Made by a program: the position numbers and the translations under genes. The notes beneath the pieces were generated by a model. That model was not told the origin of the DNA. It did not search any database and was given only the letters and a program-made list of their open reading frames with translations. This document shows, piece after piece, positions 1 to 8,935 of a DNA stretch of 64,000 nt (the first letter of the stretch is position 1; the number at the start of each line of letters is the position of its first letter). Source of the DNA: Parabacteroides massiliensis (GTDB lineage Bacteria > Bacteroidota > Bacteroidia > Bacteroidales > Tannerellaceae); assembly GCF_900155425.1 (NCBI RefSeq), contig NZ_LT700192.1:62001-126000 (forward strand). The letters are read 5' to 3'.

Positions 1-2277
1 GCTATGCCGGTCATGATAGGGCGTCCTAAATCCATGCGCTTGATTAAGGAGGCAGCCCATAAGAAAAGCCTGATCGGAGTGGTTTGCCAGAAGGATATGG
101 ATACGGAAGACCCGAAGATAGAAGATCTGTATACGACAGGAGTAGTGGCAGACATTGTCCGTGTGCTCGAAATGCCGGACGGAACGACGACCGTGATCCT
201 GCAAGGAAAGAAGCGTTTCCAACTGGAAGAACTTTCTACTTACGATCCCTACCTGACCGGAAAGATCAAACTGCTCGAAGACGTCATGCCGGACAAGTCC
301 GATCGTGAATTCGAAGCACTTGTCTCGACTATCAAGGATTTGACAATCAAGATGCTCGGTGCTACATCCGAGCCGCCTCGCGACTTGATATTTTCAATAC
401 GGAATAACAAAAATATTCTTTACCTGATTAATTTCTCTTGTTGTAACGTTCCCAACGGATCGTCGGAAAAACAAGATCTGTTGTTGATCGGTAACCTGAA
501 AGACCGTGCATACCGTCTTTTGTTCATCTTGAACCGGGAGTATCAGTTGGTGGAATTGAAAACATCCATCCAGATGAAGACGCACGAGGATATAAACCAG
601 CAGCAGAAAGAATATTTCCTCCAACAGCAGATCAAGACAATCCAGGAAGAACTGGGCGGAAACATCAATGAGTTGGAGATAAAGGAACTGCGTGAGAAGG
701 CAGCCCGGAAAAAATGGCCGCCTGCTGTGGCCGAAACATTTGAGAAAGAGGTTCGCAAGCTGGAACGCCTGCATCCGCAATCTCCTGATTTTTCCATCCA
801 GACACAATATGTACAGACGATCGTCAATCTGCCATGGAACGAATACAGCAAAGATAATTTCAATCTTGCCCATGCGCAGAAAGTCTTGGATCGCGACCAT
901 TATGGGCTGGAAAAGGTGAAAGAACGTATCATCGAACATTTGGCCGTACTGAAGCTGAAGGGAGATATGAAGTCGCCCATAATCTGCCTGTTCGGACCTC
1001 CGGGAGTCGGCAAGACTTCGTTGGGAAAATCGATCGCAGAAGCCTTGCACCGTAAGTATGTCCGGGTCTCGTTGGGCGGCCTGCATGACGAAGCGGAGAT
1101 ACGCGGTCATCGTCGTACCTATATCGGCGCGATGTCCGGACGTATCATCCAGAATCTCCAGAAAGCCGGAACTTCAAACCCTGTGTTTATTCTTGACGAG
1201 ATCGACAAGGTGACGAATGATTTCAAAGGCGATCCCGCTTCCGCTTTGCTTGAGGTGTTGGATCCGGAGCAGAACAACGCTTTCCATGACAATTATTTGG
1301 ATATAGATTATGACCTGAGCAAAGTTATGTTTATCGCGACCGCCAATAACCTGAACACGATTTCCCAGCCGTTGCTGGACCGTATGGAGCTGATCGAGGT
1401 GAGTGGCTATATCATGGAGGAGAAAGTAGAAATCGCTGCCCGCCATTTGGTTCCGAAGCAGTTGGAGATCCACGGTCTGTCGAAAGGCAAAGTGAAGTTC
1501 CCGAAAAAGACATTGCAGGCGATCATCGAATCCTATACCCGCGAGAGCGGTGTGCGTGAATTGGACAAAAAGATTGCCAAGATCATGCGTAAGCTGGCCC
1601 GCAAACTGGCGTCAGGAGAAGAACTTCCGGCACAGATACGTCCCGAAGACTTGCATGATTATTTGGGAGCAGTCGAATATTCGCGTGATAAATACCAGGG
1701 AAATGACTATGCCGGTGTCGTAACCGGGCTTGCTTGGACGGCTGTCGGCGGTGAAATCCTGTTTGTGGAATCCAGTTTGAGCAAAGGAAAGGGGTCGAAG
1801 CTCACTTTGACAGGTAACTTAGGTGACGTGATGAAAGAATCTGCCATGTTGGCACTCGAATATATTCATTCGCATGCCGGATTGTTCGGTATCGACGAAG
1901 ATATGTTTGAAAACTGGAATGTACATATCCATGTGCCGGAAGGAGCGATTCCGAAAGACGGTCCGAGTGCCGGTATCACGATGGTAACTTCATTGGTGTC
2001 TGCCTTTACGCAGCGTAAGGTGCGCAGTAACCTGGCTATGACCGGTGAGATCACGCTGCGCGGCAAAGTCCTTCCGGTAGGCGGCATCAAGGAAAAGATA
2101 CTGGCTGCCAAACGTGCCGGCATCAAGGAACTGATCCTCTGTCAAGAGAATAGGAAAGATATCGAAGAGATCAAGCCCGACTATCTGAAAGGACTGACTT
2201 TCCATTATGTGGATGATATCCGCCAAGTAGTCGATTTGGCCTTGTTGAAGGAAAAAGTAGCTAATCCGTTGTTCTAA
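1..2277 (+). CDS. lon: Lon ATP-dependent serine protease, 5' end cut by window
   Basis: AAA+ protease that unfolds and degrades damaged and regulatory proteins in the cytosol. The frame is open to the first base of the window, so the gene starts upstream; roughly the first 60-80 residues of the LAN domain are missing (the visible part opens at the conserved PVMIGRPKS stretch). Counting from the ATG at base 4, the Walker A motif GPPGVGKTS starts near residue 331, and the catalytic Ser-Lys pair is Ser655 (KDGPSAG) and Lys698 (GGIKEK), exactly 43 residues apart as in E. coli Lon. It ends in a TAA followed by a repeat-rich spacer. Identity is certain; only the start is unknown. Confidence 0.97.
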   Translation, partial: AMPVMIGRPKSMRLIKEAAHKKSLIGVVCQKDMDTEDPKIEDLYTTGVVADIVRVLEMPDGTTTVILQGKKRFQLEELSTYDPYLTGKIKLLEDVMPDKSDREFEALVSTIKDLTIKMLGATSEPPRDLIFSIRNNKNILYLINFSCCNVPNGSSEKQDLLLIGNLKDRAYRLLFILNREYQLVELKTSIQMKTHEDINQQQKEYFLQQQIKTIQEELGGNINELEIKELREKAARKKWPPAVAETFEKEVRKLERLHPQSPDFSIQTQYVQTIVNLPWNEYSKDNFNLAHAQKVLDRDHYGLEKVKERIIEHLAVLKLKGDMKSPIICLFGPPGVGKTSLGKSIAEALHRKYVRVSLGGLHDEAEIRGHRRTYIGAMSGRIIQNLQKAGTSNPVFILDEIDKVTNDFKGDPASALLEVLDPEQNNAFHDNYLDIDYDLSKVMFIATANNLNTISQPLLDRMELIEVSGYIMEEKVEIAARHLVPKQLEIHGLSKGKVKFPKKTLQAIIESYTRESGVRELDKKIAKIMRKLARKLASGEELPAQIRPEDLHDYLGAVEYSRDKYQGNDYAGVVTGLAWTAVGGEILFVESSLSKGKGSKLTLTGNLGDVMKESAMLALEYIHSHAGLFGIDEDMFENWNVHIHVPEGAIPKDGPSAGITMVTSLVSAFTQRKVRSNLAMTGEITLRGKVLPVGGIKEKILAAKRAGIKELILCQENRKDIEEIKPDYLKGLTFHYVDDIRQVVDLALLKEKVANPLF

Positions 2278-2827
2278 AGGTTATATATTTTTTACAATAA
2301 CCCCTTTTCAGGCTATTTCCCTATTTCATCCGAAATCCGGGTATGTTTTGGATTGACTTTTTTCCGGGTTTCGGTTGCTTTTTTTGACTACAGGAAAAAT
2401 GAGGCGCTGAGGTCGTTTAGGAAAGCTGGCGATTTGGTTACCGGAAGAGGAAAACGCGTGCAAAGTGATAAATCTTATCTTCCGGAGAATCGGATATTTT
2501 CAGATAAATCGGGTGGTGTCCCAAATATTCCAACGGTATTTTAGGGGCTTGTTGCCGTGAGGTGCGCGGTTTTTTACAATGACAAGGGACTTCATCGCCG
2601 TGAGGTCCGTTGTCGTTGTATATGACGACCGTTCTCGTGGCGATGAAGTCCCTTGTAAATGGAATGACGACCGTCTTCGTTGCGAAGAAGTGCCGGACAG
2701 TGGGTGAAAGTTCCTTTTTGACGTCGAAAAAGCAAATTAACATTTGTTTGATGCCAGTTCTCTTTTGAGCCTGAAAAATGCGTTTTCTACAATAAGTATC
2801 TTTACGTGCCGGCAGGTTGTGACTCTA
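2278..2827. other. 550-bp spacer between lon and DUF5606 gene, repeat-rich, no convincing gene
   Basis: No convincing gene lies here. An open frame of about 100 codons on the minus strand (2743 down to 2438) runs through an inverted and direct repeat and has no recognisable domain, so I read it as repeat-derived. The spacer holds the long palindrome at 2582-2656 and a second, imperfect copy of part of its right arm at about 2663-2693. Base use differs from the flanking genes in being rich in CGTNG and GACGACC words. Confidence 0.6.
2582..2656. repeat. Long near-perfect palindrome (intergenic hairpin element)
   Basis: The outer arms are an exact 18-bp inverted repeat: ACAAGGGACTTCATCGCC at 2582-2599 and its complement at 2639-2656. 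The inner part, 2600-2616 against 2622-2638, keeps pairing with a few wobbles and two mismatches, giving a single hairpin of about 75 nt. The word ATGACGACCGT (2622-2632) recurs at 2664-2674 followed by a diverged copy of the right arm, which suggests a partly duplicated unit. There is no T-tract next to the stem, so it is not a simple terminator. It resembles the REP/MITE-like intergenic elements of other bacteria, but I do not recognise a named family. Confidence 0.65.
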
Positions 2828-3268
2828 TTATGCTTCTTCTTTTGTTTCTTCAGCCGGAGCCTCTTCCGCTGCCGGTTCTTCCGGAGTGAATTCCGTGATG
2901 CCGGCACCGATCAAGATGTTATACCAGGAGATCAATTTCTTGATGTCGCTCGGATATACGCGTTCACGGTCAAAATTGGGAAGTATCTCTGCGAAATAAG
3001 CACGCAGTTCGTCCGGTTTGGCGGATGTGGAAATAGAAGCTTGCTGTCCGTTTTCTTTATTTTTGACGCTGGTCAGAACTTCATGCAAAGGGACTTCTGC
3101 TTCATCTGTGTAGATAGCGATGTCTCCCAGAGAAATTACTTTATCTTTTGCGTATGCAGGAACTCTTTTCTTGTCTGCTAACGACTCAACAATCAGCATA
3201 TTTTTCCCATGGGAAACCAATTTAAACAATCCCGGTTTGCCCGAGATAGACAAAATCGTCTTCAACAT
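2828..3268 (-). CDS. DUF5606 domain protein (Bacteroidetes-specific, unknown function)
   Basis: A 146-residue cytosolic protein with no signal peptide. It opens MLKTILSISGKPGLFKLVS and carries the DUF5606 fold over about residues 1-125, followed by a Glu/Ala-rich tail (EEPAAEEAPAEETKEEA) that is probably disordered. The family is widespread in Bacteroidetes, and I know of no assigned function. The ATG at 3268 lies about 40 nt downstream of a TACATTTG promoter box, so it seems to be its own transcription unit. The identification rests on recalled family sequence, not a search. Confidence 0.8.
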   Translation of the reverse strand: MLKTILSISGKPGLFKLVSHGKNMLIVESLADKKRVPAYAKDKVISLGDIAIYTDEAEVPLHEVLTSVKNKENGQQASISTSAKPDELRAYFAEILPNFDRERVYPSDIKKLISWYNILIGAGITEFTPEEPAAEEAPAEETKEEA

Positions 3269-3308
3269 AATACTTTGTTTTTCTAATAGTGTTTAACTTT
3301 TGAGTGTG

Positions 3309-3316
3309 CAAATGTA
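3309..3316 (-). promoter_or_regulatory. Promoter -7 box TACATTTG for the DUF5606 gene
   Basis: On the minus strand this reads TACATTTG, a full match to the Bacteroidetes sigma-ABfr -7 consensus TAnnTTTG, about 40 nt before the ATG. No clear -33 TTTG was found. Confidence 0.5.
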
Positions 3317-3442
3317 ACATAACTACCGGGAATTTTCGGCAGTTTTGAATATATTTTCTTGTTTCTAATGATTATTCACTAAGCGTAAATCGATCCTTCA
3401 ACTGATTCTATTATCTTATTACGTTTGTTATAAGATTGAAAG

Positions 3443-4030
3443 TCAGGTTTTTCTTGTTTTTAGTCCGGAAAGGAAAGTACTTATCTGCGGAAGTAAAGCC
3501 TGTTCTCCGTCATTGAAGATCACGTAGTCCGATTTCTCTTTCTTTACTTCATCCGGCAACTGGCTTTCGATACGGCGTATGACCTCTTCGCGGGAAACGG
3601 CATCGCGTTCGAGCGCCCGCCCGATGCGTATCTCCATCGGGGCATAGACCATCAGTGTCGTGTCGACAATCCGGTTAAAACCCGATTCGAAAAGGATAGC
3701 GGACTCGATGGCGCATACCGGGGTTTTCTGTCTCTCCGCCCAAGCGAGAAAGTGGCGGTTCACTTCCGGATGAATGATTGCATTCACCTGCTCAAGCCGT
3801 TCCGGGGTTCCGAAAATATGGGAGGCGAGTCGTTTTTTATCCAAACCGTCGGGCGTATAAAGTTCCTTTCCGAACAGGGCAATCAGTTTTTCCCTGATAA
3901 CGGGCGAGGAGGCCGTCAGACGCTTACTTTCCGTATCTGCGATATACACAGGTATGCCTGATAACTCCAATAAGGCGGCTACCACTGATTTGCCGCTCCC
4001 GATTCCTCCGGTTATTCCTATCTTAATCAT
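3443..4030 (-). CDS. coaE: Dephospho-CoA kinase
   Basis: Catalyses the last step of coenzyme A synthesis, ATP-dependent phosphorylation of the 3'-hydroxyl of dephospho-CoA. I chose the start at 4030 (MIKIGITGG), giving 195 residues, because the P-loop GGIGSGKS (about residues 8-15) must lie close to the N-terminus; the longer frame adds 19 residues unlike the family. DTESKRL and the lid-region arginines (RIGRALERD) are also present. The start overlaps the end of the YbbR gene by 8 bp, so translation is probably coupled. Last gene of the yajC-YbbR-coaE unit. Confidence 0.95.
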   Translation of the reverse strand: MIKIGITGGIGSGKSVVAALLELSGIPVYIADTESKRLTASSPVIREKLIALFGKELYTPDGLDKKRLASHIFGTPERLEQVNAIIHPEVNRHFLAWAERQKTPVCAIESAILFESGFNRIVDTTLMVYAPMEIRIGRALERDAVSREEVIRRIESQLPDEVKKEKSDYVIFNDGEQALLPQISTFLSGLKTRKT

Positions 4031-5036
4031 TTGATTTTGTTTGTTCCAATATAAATTCGATCCTGTCCGGTGAAATTGTGGCGACATCCACCCAACCCGG
4101 TTTTTTGTTCAGTTGCAAAGGTAATGTTCCCGAAGCGCTTTGCTCCAGGTCAGCAAAAGAGATCCGTATTTCGAAATCATCCGCCGAGACATCCTTGAAG
4201 CGTGAAAGAGGGACGCTACAACTTACTTTCACGACAGACGGGAATGTGCGCAGGGTATAATGGCGTGGCAGATTGGTGCAGATAACCGGTATCTCCAGCG
4301 TCTTTTCCGTATACTCTTCTATCGGGATCGTAACGGTCACACTTGTCGGTTCGAGAGTGGCTCCGTCTATTTTTTCCAGTTGGACGGTGCGTGTGACGGT
4401 TTTGTTTCCTTTTTTTATCTCGGTATAGACTGTTTTTATCTCTTTCAAAGTATCCAGAACGACATCACTGGCGTAAACGCTGATGTTATGGGGAGTAATG
4501 GATATGTCGCCTGAGACTTTGAAGCCGGCGTTCGTTTGGACAGTCCCTTCGAACACGGCCGGTATCTCCTTTTTCATGCGTTTACTGTAGGCTGCGTCGA
4601 TATGTTGAGGATCGAAACCGAGCAGGGAAGTAGTCGCAATCAGTTGTTTCTTGATATCGCTTTCGATTTCTTTCCTGCTGATGGCCAGTTTACCTGCTTT
4701 TTCCGGTTTTGTTTTCATATTGGCCTCAATCGGGGCAAACGACCGGCCGAAGGAGTAGTTCAGCAACACGCTCCCTTTGTCTTTCACTTTGACCGTAATA
4801 GCTTCGGGAGGCGTTTCAGTGAAAGATATATCCGGTGGCACATTCTTGTATTTGACCGGAATCTTGATATCTATTTCATACTCCTGTTGCAGGCTCTGGA
4901 GGAGCCAGAAACCGAAAGCCAACAGTATAAAACAGAAAAAGATCAAGGCTTCTTTCCACTCTTGACGGCGAAGAAAAGCCTTAATCTCTATCCGGGCAGA
5001 CTTGAATGTTTGTTTGATTAGTCCAAGTCGTGACAT
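4023..5036 (-). CDS. YbbR-like domain protein, membrane-anchored
   Basis: 337 residues starting at 5036 (MSRLGLIKQTF); the longer frame upstream adds 15 residues with no support. One membrane segment lies at about residues 28-46 (ALIFFCFILLAFGFWLLQ). The rest is extracytoplasmic and fits repeated YbbR beta-rich domains. In Firmicutes the YbbR protein CdaR partners the diadenylate cyclase CdaA, but no cyclase gene lies here. In Bacteroidetes the family sits, as here, between yajC and coaE. Function in this organism is unknown. Confidence 0.85.
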   Translation of the reverse strand: MSRLGLIKQTFKSARIEIKAFLRRQEWKEALIFFCFILLAFGFWLLQSLQQEYEIDIKIPVKYKNVPPDISFTETPPEAITVKVKDKGSVLLNYSFGRSFAPIEANMKTKPEKAGKLAISRKEIESDIKKQLIATTSLLGFDPQHIDAAYSKRMKKEIPAVFEGTVQTNAGFKVSGDISITPHNISVYASDVVLDTLKEIKTVYTEIKKGNKTVTRTVQLEKIDGATLEPTSVTVTIPIEEYTEKTLEIPVICTNLPRHYTLRTFPSVVKVSCSVPLSRFKDVSADDFEIRISFADLEQSASGTLPLQLNKKPGWVDVATISPDRIEFILEQTKSND

Positions 5037-5049
5037 ATGGTTCCGTTGT

Positions 5050-5361
5050 TTATTTTTGCTGTGCGTCCTCTGCAGATGCAAACACGGATGTTTTGTCTAC
5101 ACGGATGCGTACGCCATCAGAAATTTCAATCAACATATATGTATCACCGATCTCTTTGATTTTTCCGTAGATACCTCCGGCGGTGATCACTTTGTCTCCC
5201 GCTTTCAAGGCTTCACGGGCTTTCTGAATTTCTTTTTGTTTCTTTTGTTGCGGACGGATCATAAAGAAATAGAAGATCGCAACAATAACAACCATCATCA
5301 AAATACCGGACCATTGCTGGCTTCCACCGGCGGCCTGAAGTAAAATAGTAAGTAAGCTCAT
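5050..5361 (-). CDS. yajC: Preprotein translocase accessory subunit YajC
   Basis: Small membrane protein that associates with SecDF and SecYEG and assists protein export. It has 103 residues. A single N-terminal membrane helix (about residues 19-36, ILMMVVIVAIFYFFMI) is followed by the family signature RPQQKKQKE and a small basic/beta domain (GDKVITAGGIYGKIKEI). It is the first gene of a minus-strand unit with YbbR (13-nt gap) and coaE. A TACATTTG promoter box lies about 45 nt upstream of the ATG. Confidence 0.95.
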   Translation of the reverse strand: MSLLTILLQAAGGSQQWSGILMMVVIVAIFYFFMIRPQQKKQKEIQKAREALKAGDKVITAGGIYGKIKEIGDTYMLIEISDGVRIRVDKTSVFASAEDAQQK

Positions 5362-5405
5362 ATAACTATAAACATTAATAAGTTAATATCAATTCGATAC
5401 TGACA

Positions 5406-5413
5406 CAAATGTA
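5406..5413 (-). promoter_or_regulatory. Promoter -7 box TACATTTG for yajC-YbbR-coaE
   Basis: Minus strand TACATTTG, an exact TAnnTTTG match, lies between the nusB stop and the yajC start. It implies yajC-YbbR-coaE is transcribed separately from nusB, although read-through is possible. Confidence 0.5.
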
Positions 5414-5423
5414 AGGATAATAA

Positions 5424-6350
5424 TTAATCTTTGAGCAATAACTTTTCTTTTTTTAACTCGCTGACGACAGAATCTAAAATACCGTTGATAAACGTTCCGC
5501 TTTTCGGGGTACTGTAGTATTTGGCCGTGTCGATATATTCATTCAGCGTCACGTTAATAGGTATTGTCGGGAACGTCATGATTTCGGCCAACGCTACCTG
5601 CATGATGATAAGGTCCATATTGGCGATGCGTTCAGTTTCCCAGTTTTTCATATGCTTGTTGATGCGTTCGCGGAATTCGCTTCCTTTCATCAATGTTTGG
5701 CGGAATAATTTAATAGCGAAAGATTGGTCTTCGAGATCTTTAAACATCGGCAACAATTTTTGTTTGCTTCCGGCTGCTTCATCGAATTGTTTGATCGTTT
5801 TCAGCGTAAATGTTTCGATGATGGAGATGTCGTCGTTCCAGTAAATGCTTTTATCTTGCAGGTACTCATCGATCGCTTCATTGCCGCAGATCAGTTTTTT
5901 GAATACGACGCGCCAGAATTCCTTGTCTGTTTCGTACGAATCGTTTTCGTTGTCCAGGTATTCCTTGTATTGTTCGGACGATAAGATCAGGTCGAGCACC
6001 ATCCTGATGAAGTCTTCGTCATTATCCCATGAAAGCCCCTGTTCGGCCACATATTTCTGAAGCATTTCGTTTTCTGCTAATTGTGCAGCAAAACGATTTT
6101 CTATCAAGCGGGTGTTGGGGTTCAGTTCTGCTGCTGTCGGCATATACTTGTTCTTACGGGCATCCAAGAGGCGTCTTTGTAAGTTTGTGACATCGACAAT
6201 TAGGAGAAGAAAATAATGATATAAGTCATAAGACTTTCTGAGGCTGAAAAGCAATTCGTTTTCCGCTACTTTGAGGTCGTTGTTTCCGTTTTGATAGTAA
6301 GAATATACTATCTGTAAAACTTTAATGCGGATTAAAATTCTGTTGATCAT
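5424..6350 (-). CDS. nusB: Transcription antitermination factor NusB (long Bacteroidetes form)
   Basis: NusB binds boxA RNA with NusE/S10 and promotes antitermination of rRNA operons. The protein has 308 residues, about twice the E. coli length. The canonical all-helical NusB core is in the C-terminal half (ANMDLIIMQVALAEIMTFPTIP and the GTFINGILD signature near residue 285). The N-terminal half is the extension usual in Bacteroidetes (MINRILIRIKVLQIVYSYYQ). The ATG at 6350 is 35 nt from a TAACTTTG promoter box. A perfect AT-rich palindrome lies further upstream, between this gene and the divergent PUR-like gene. Confidence 0.93.
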   Translation of the reverse strand: MINRILIRIKVLQIVYSYYQNGNNDLKVAENELLFSLRKSYDLYHYFLLLIVDVTNLQRRLLDARKNKYMPTAAELNPNTRLIENRFAAQLAENEMLQKYVAEQGLSWDNDEDFIRMVLDLILSSEQYKEYLDNENDSYETDKEFWRVVFKKLICGNEAIDEYLQDKSIYWNDDISIIETFTLKTIKQFDEAAGSKQKLLPMFKDLEDQSFAIKLFRQTLMKGSEFRERINKHMKNWETERIANMDLIIMQVALAEIMTFPTIPINVTLNEYIDTAKYYSTPKSGTFINGILDSVVSELKKEKLLLKD

Positions 6351-6384
6351 CGTTTGAAGGAACTACTTGTTATAAATTTGGCTG

Positions 6385-6392
6385 CAAAGTTA
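6385..6392 (-). promoter_or_regulatory. Promoter -7 box TAACTTTG for nusB
   Basis: Minus strand TAACTTTG matches TAnnTTTG and lies 35 nt before the nusB ATG. Confidence 0.5.
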
Positions 6393-6466
6393 GTTATTCT
6401 TTTTATAAAAGTTCACCGTCTTGCCTAATTTTCTGTGTGTTGTTTATTATTTCGTAATATTCTGAT

Positions 6467-6496
6467 TATTTTAACGCATTTTTATGCGTTAAAATA
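6467..6496. promoter_or_regulatory. Perfect 13-bp inverted repeat in the nusB / PUR-like divergent spacer
   Basis: TATTTTAACGCAT (6467-6479) and its exact complement (6484-6496) are separated by TTTT. It sits in the 224-bp divergent spacer, about 80 bp upstream of the plus-strand gene, so it could be an operator or a bidirectional structure. It is not at the end of a gene, which argues against a terminator. Confidence 0.45.
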
Positions 6497-6574
6497 GTTG
6501 TCGTTAAAAAAAAATGCACATATTTGAAGCAAGTTTATGATAAATGGGTGGGTGTTTAACGAATGTTTGCTATA

Positions 6575-6940
6575 ATGGAAGACTCGGTGAAGAAAATACA
6601 AGTTGAAGGTGGTGATAAAGAGATTTTGTACTCTAAAACCATTAAAGCGGGAAAAAGAATTTATTATCTGGATGTAAAGAAGAATCTGAAGGACGATTTA
6701 TTTTTGGCTGTAACGGAAAGTAAGAAGGTGCAGCCGAAGAATGGCACGCAGGTTTCTTTTGAAAAGCATAAGATTTTCCTGTATAAGGAGGACTTTGACA
6801 AGTTCATGGATGGAATGAATGATGTAATCAGTTACATTAAGCAATGTAGGGCAGCCGGTGAAGAGCCGGAGGAGACAATGCCCGGAGAAAATCGTCAGGA
6901 AGACGATTCGGATGAGATCAAACTGAATATTGAATTTTGA
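6575..6940 (+). CDS. PUR-like nucleic-acid-binding protein (DUF3276)
   Basis: A 121-residue protein of the bacterial PUR-alpha-like family. Members fold as a whirly-like PUR domain and bind single-stranded DNA or RNA. The signature is EILYSKTIKAGKRIYYLDVKK followed by DLFLAVTESKK and KHKIFLYKEDFDKFMDGM; the tail is acidic. The start MEDSVKK at 6575 is preferred because relatives begin with ME; an in-frame ATG at 6563 would add MFAI. It is followed by a strong bidirectional terminator at 6965-6999. No partner gene is evident. Confidence 0.85.
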   Translation: MEDSVKKIQVEGGDKEILYSKTIKAGKRIYYLDVKKNLKDDLFLAVTESKKVQPKNGTQVSFEKHKIFLYKEDFDKFMDGMNDVISYIKQCRAAGEEPEETMPGENRQEDDSDEIKLNIEF

Positions 6941-6964
6941 CAAAGTCGGTAATGGATGAAAATA

Positions 6965-6999
6965 ACAAGGGGCTGTTCCGAAAGGAAACAGCCCCTTGT
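6965..6999. terminator. Bidirectional terminator between PUR-like and ferredoxin genes
   Basis: A GC-rich stem, ACAAGGGGCTGTT with its complement (one-base bulge near a GAAA tetraloop), occupies 6965-6999 and is followed by TCTTTATA. It lies between two convergent genes and can serve both. Confidence 0.8.
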
Positions 7000-7041
7000 C
7001 TTTATAGGCCCTGTTTGAAGGATACCTATTGGTGTTGCGGT

Positions 7042-7212
7042 TTATTCTGCCGGATGAATTGCTTCAGTAGGACAAGCATCTGCGCAAGTTCCACAATCTG
7101 CACACATTTCAGGGTCGATGCTGTATTTGTCGCCTTCTGAAATTGCTCCTACCGGACATTCGTCAATACAAGTACCGCAAGCGATACAATCGTCACTAAT
7201 TACGTAAGCCAT
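7042..7212 (-). CDS. Small 2[4Fe-4S] ferredoxin
   Basis: A 56-residue cytosolic electron carrier. Two classical cluster motifs are visible: CIACGTCIDECP near residues 9-20 and CADCGTCADACP near residues 38-49. That gives eight cysteines for two 4Fe-4S clusters, as in clostridial-type ferredoxins. It starts MAYVISDD at 7212, with a TATTTTTG promoter box about 40 nt upstream, and ends near the shared terminator. In anaerobes it likely serves pyruvate:ferredoxin oxidoreductase or Rnf, but no partner gene is adjacent. Confidence 0.93.
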   Translation of the reverse strand: MAYVISDDCIACGTCIDECPVGAISEGDKYSIDPEMCADCGTCADACPTEAIHPAE

Positions 7213-7249
7213 TTTTTTAAACGTTTAAATTGATAACTATTAGTTCGTG

Positions 7250-7257
7250 CAAAAATA
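7250..7257 (-). promoter_or_regulatory. Promoter -7 box TATTTTTG for the ferredoxin gene
   Basis: Minus strand TATTTTTG matches TAnnTTTG, about 40 nt before the ferredoxin ATG. Confidence 0.45.
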
Positions 7258-7353
7258 GAGCTTTCTTTGAATTAAAAAAAGAACTCCTCCTTTTTTTTAC
7301 AAATAAATGCTCTTTTGCAATAAGTCGGGCTCTTTCCCGTTATAAATTCAAAA

Positions 7354-8100
7354 TTGCGAAAAGAATTGAGACGTCTACTATTTATCATATGTGTATTCTT
7401 TCTGTCTGTAACAGCTGTAATGGCTCAGAAAGAAAAGGTGAAGAATCAGCCCTATGCGGATTTGAAATGGTTTCACTTAGGATTTCATGTTGGCTTGCAT
7501 GCGCAGGACTTGATATTGACTAATAGCGGTGTGGCGACAAACGGTGAAACCTGGTATGCCGAGATTCCGAACTATTCGCCCGGTTTTAGTGTCGGGGTTA
7601 TCGGAGATATGTACTTGAACCCGTATTTCAACTTGCGTTTTACGCCGACTATCCATTTCGGGGATAAAAAAATCGTGTTCCGTCGTCCTGAAATGGAAGG
7701 AGTGGAGGGAACGGATGAAAATCCGGTGGTAAGCATGTATTCCTCTTCTGTCCGTTCCAATTACCTGACGTTTCCGCTTGATGTGAAGTACAGTGCTTTC
7801 CGTGTGAATAACTATCGTCCTTATCTGATTGGCGGTATTTACGGTGCTTTCGACCTGGGGCGTAAAAAAGGAAATCCGATCCTGTTGAAAGGAACGGATT
7901 TCGGTGTAGAATTCGGTATCGGATGTGATATTTATCTTCCGTTTTTTAAATTATGTCCGGAACTTAAATTCAGTTTCGGTTTGGTAGACCTGCTGGAGAA
8001 AGACCGGAGCGACTTGGCTGATCCGGATTTGATCAAATATCCGAACTCCCTGTCCAAAGCAACTTCCCGGATGGTGACACTCACCTTTAATTTCGAATAA
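7354..8100 (+). CDS. PorT-like outer-membrane beta-barrel protein
   Basis: A 248-residue outer-membrane protein with a signal peptide (RRLLFIICVFFLSVTAVMA, cleavage near residue 24). The conserved FHLGFHVGLHAQD stretch, repeated amphipathic beta strands and a C-terminal aromatic strand (RMVTLTFNFE) match the PorT/SprT family of the type IX secretion system, where PorT is an essential barrel. Length matches Porphyromonas PorT (about 240). The start is a TTG at 7354; the only later in-frame ATG lies after the signal peptide. It overlaps convergent cdsA by 14 bp. A generic porin-family role is the alternative. Confidence 0.75.
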   Translation: MRKELRRLLFIICVFFLSVTAVMAQKEKVKNQPYADLKWFHLGFHVGLHAQDLILTNSGVATNGETWYAEIPNYSPGFSVGVIGDMYLNPYFNLRFTPTIHFGDKKIVFRRPEMEGVEGTDENPVVSMYSSSVRSNYLTFPLDVKYSAFRVNNYRPYLIGGIYGAFDLGRKKGNPILLKGTDFGVEFGIGCDIYLPFFKLCPELKFSFGLVDLLEKDRSDLADPDLIKYPNSLSKATSRMVTLTFNFE

Positions 8101-8920
8101 ATAATTCGATATAGATGTAACTGGCGGGAACAGCCAGCATGACGCTGTCGAAGCGATCCAGCATTCCACCGTGGCCCGGCAATATATTACCGGAGTCTTT
8201 TACTCCGAGCGTACGTTTCAGCAGGGATTCGACCAAATCTCCCCAGGTTCCGAACAGGACGACCGTTGTTGCCAGCCCCAGCCAATTGAGCCGGCTTATT
8301 TCCGGATCGAACCAAGCGAACGCCTGTGAGGAAGCCAAGACGAGGATCAACCCGCCAAAGAAACCTTCCCATGATTTCTTTGGAGAGATCCGTTCAAATA
8401 ATTTTCTTTTCCCGATCAGCGAACCGACCAGATATGCCCCCGTATCGTCCAACCAGACAAAGATAAAAATGGCCATGATGAAGAGCGGTGTGTAGCTCAT
8501 GACACCGGGGGTTCCCGGTTCCGCACCGATAAAGTTCAGCATGGAAAAGGAACCGGCACAATAAACCTGGGCAAAAAGTGTGAATGCCCAGTTGTTGATC
8601 GGATTCGGAGCCTTGTAATAGAGCTCGGCTATCATTGTCAATATGATAAAGAGCAGATAGGGTAGGAAGATCATACCGTCCGTCAGTCCGTTTGCATAAA
8701 CGAAAGTGGCGATAAACAGATAGACTCCTCCGAGCACATTCACGGCTCGTTGCAGATTTGCATTTTCATAATGCTTGACCAGACCTCCGAATTCCCACAA
8801 AGTCAATCCTGTTATGAGACAGAAAAGAATAAGGAAGAAAATCGGATGGATACAAATGGCTCCCACCAGTACCACGACGAAAATAATGCCGGTTAACGCC
8901 CGTGTAATTAGATTTTTCAA
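8087..8920 (-). CDS. cdsA: Phosphatidate cytidylyltransferase
   Basis: Makes CDP-diacylglycerol from phosphatidate and CTP, the entry to phospholipid synthesis, in the inner membrane. The 277-residue protein has about 7-8 hydrophobic segments. The CDP-alcohol signature runs near residues 225-265 (GDLVESLLKRTLGVKD followed by GHGGMLDRFDSV). It is the last gene of the rsfS-ftsH-cdsA minus-strand unit, 15 nt after ftsH. Its 3' end overlaps the PorT-like gene on the other strand, so no terminator fits between them. Confidence 0.95.
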   Translation of the reverse strand: MKNLITRALTGIIFVVVLVGAICIHPIFFLILFCLITGLTLWEFGGLVKHYENANLQRAVNVLGGVYLFIATFVYANGLTDGMIFLPYLLFIILTMIAELYYKAPNPINNWAFTLFAQVYCAGSFSMLNFIGAEPGTPGVMSYTPLFIMAIFIFVWLDDTGAYLVGSLIGKRKLFERISPKKSWEGFFGGLILVLASSQAFAWFDPEISRLNWLGLATTVVLFGTWGDLVESLLKRTLGVKDSGNILPGHGGMLDRFDSVMLAVPASYIYIELFIRN

Positions 8921-8935
8921 GACGATAGTGTTTTT

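Noticed and set aside
394-1110. Long antisense open frames inside lon, ftsH, the mmdA gene and others
   Set aside because: They are shadows of well-supported genes on the other strand, without domains or promoters.
2438-2743. Open frame of 101 codons on the minus strand in the lon spacer
   Set aside because: It runs through the palindrome and its partial copy, so its repeated peptide words come from DNA repeats. No domain, no promoter box before it.
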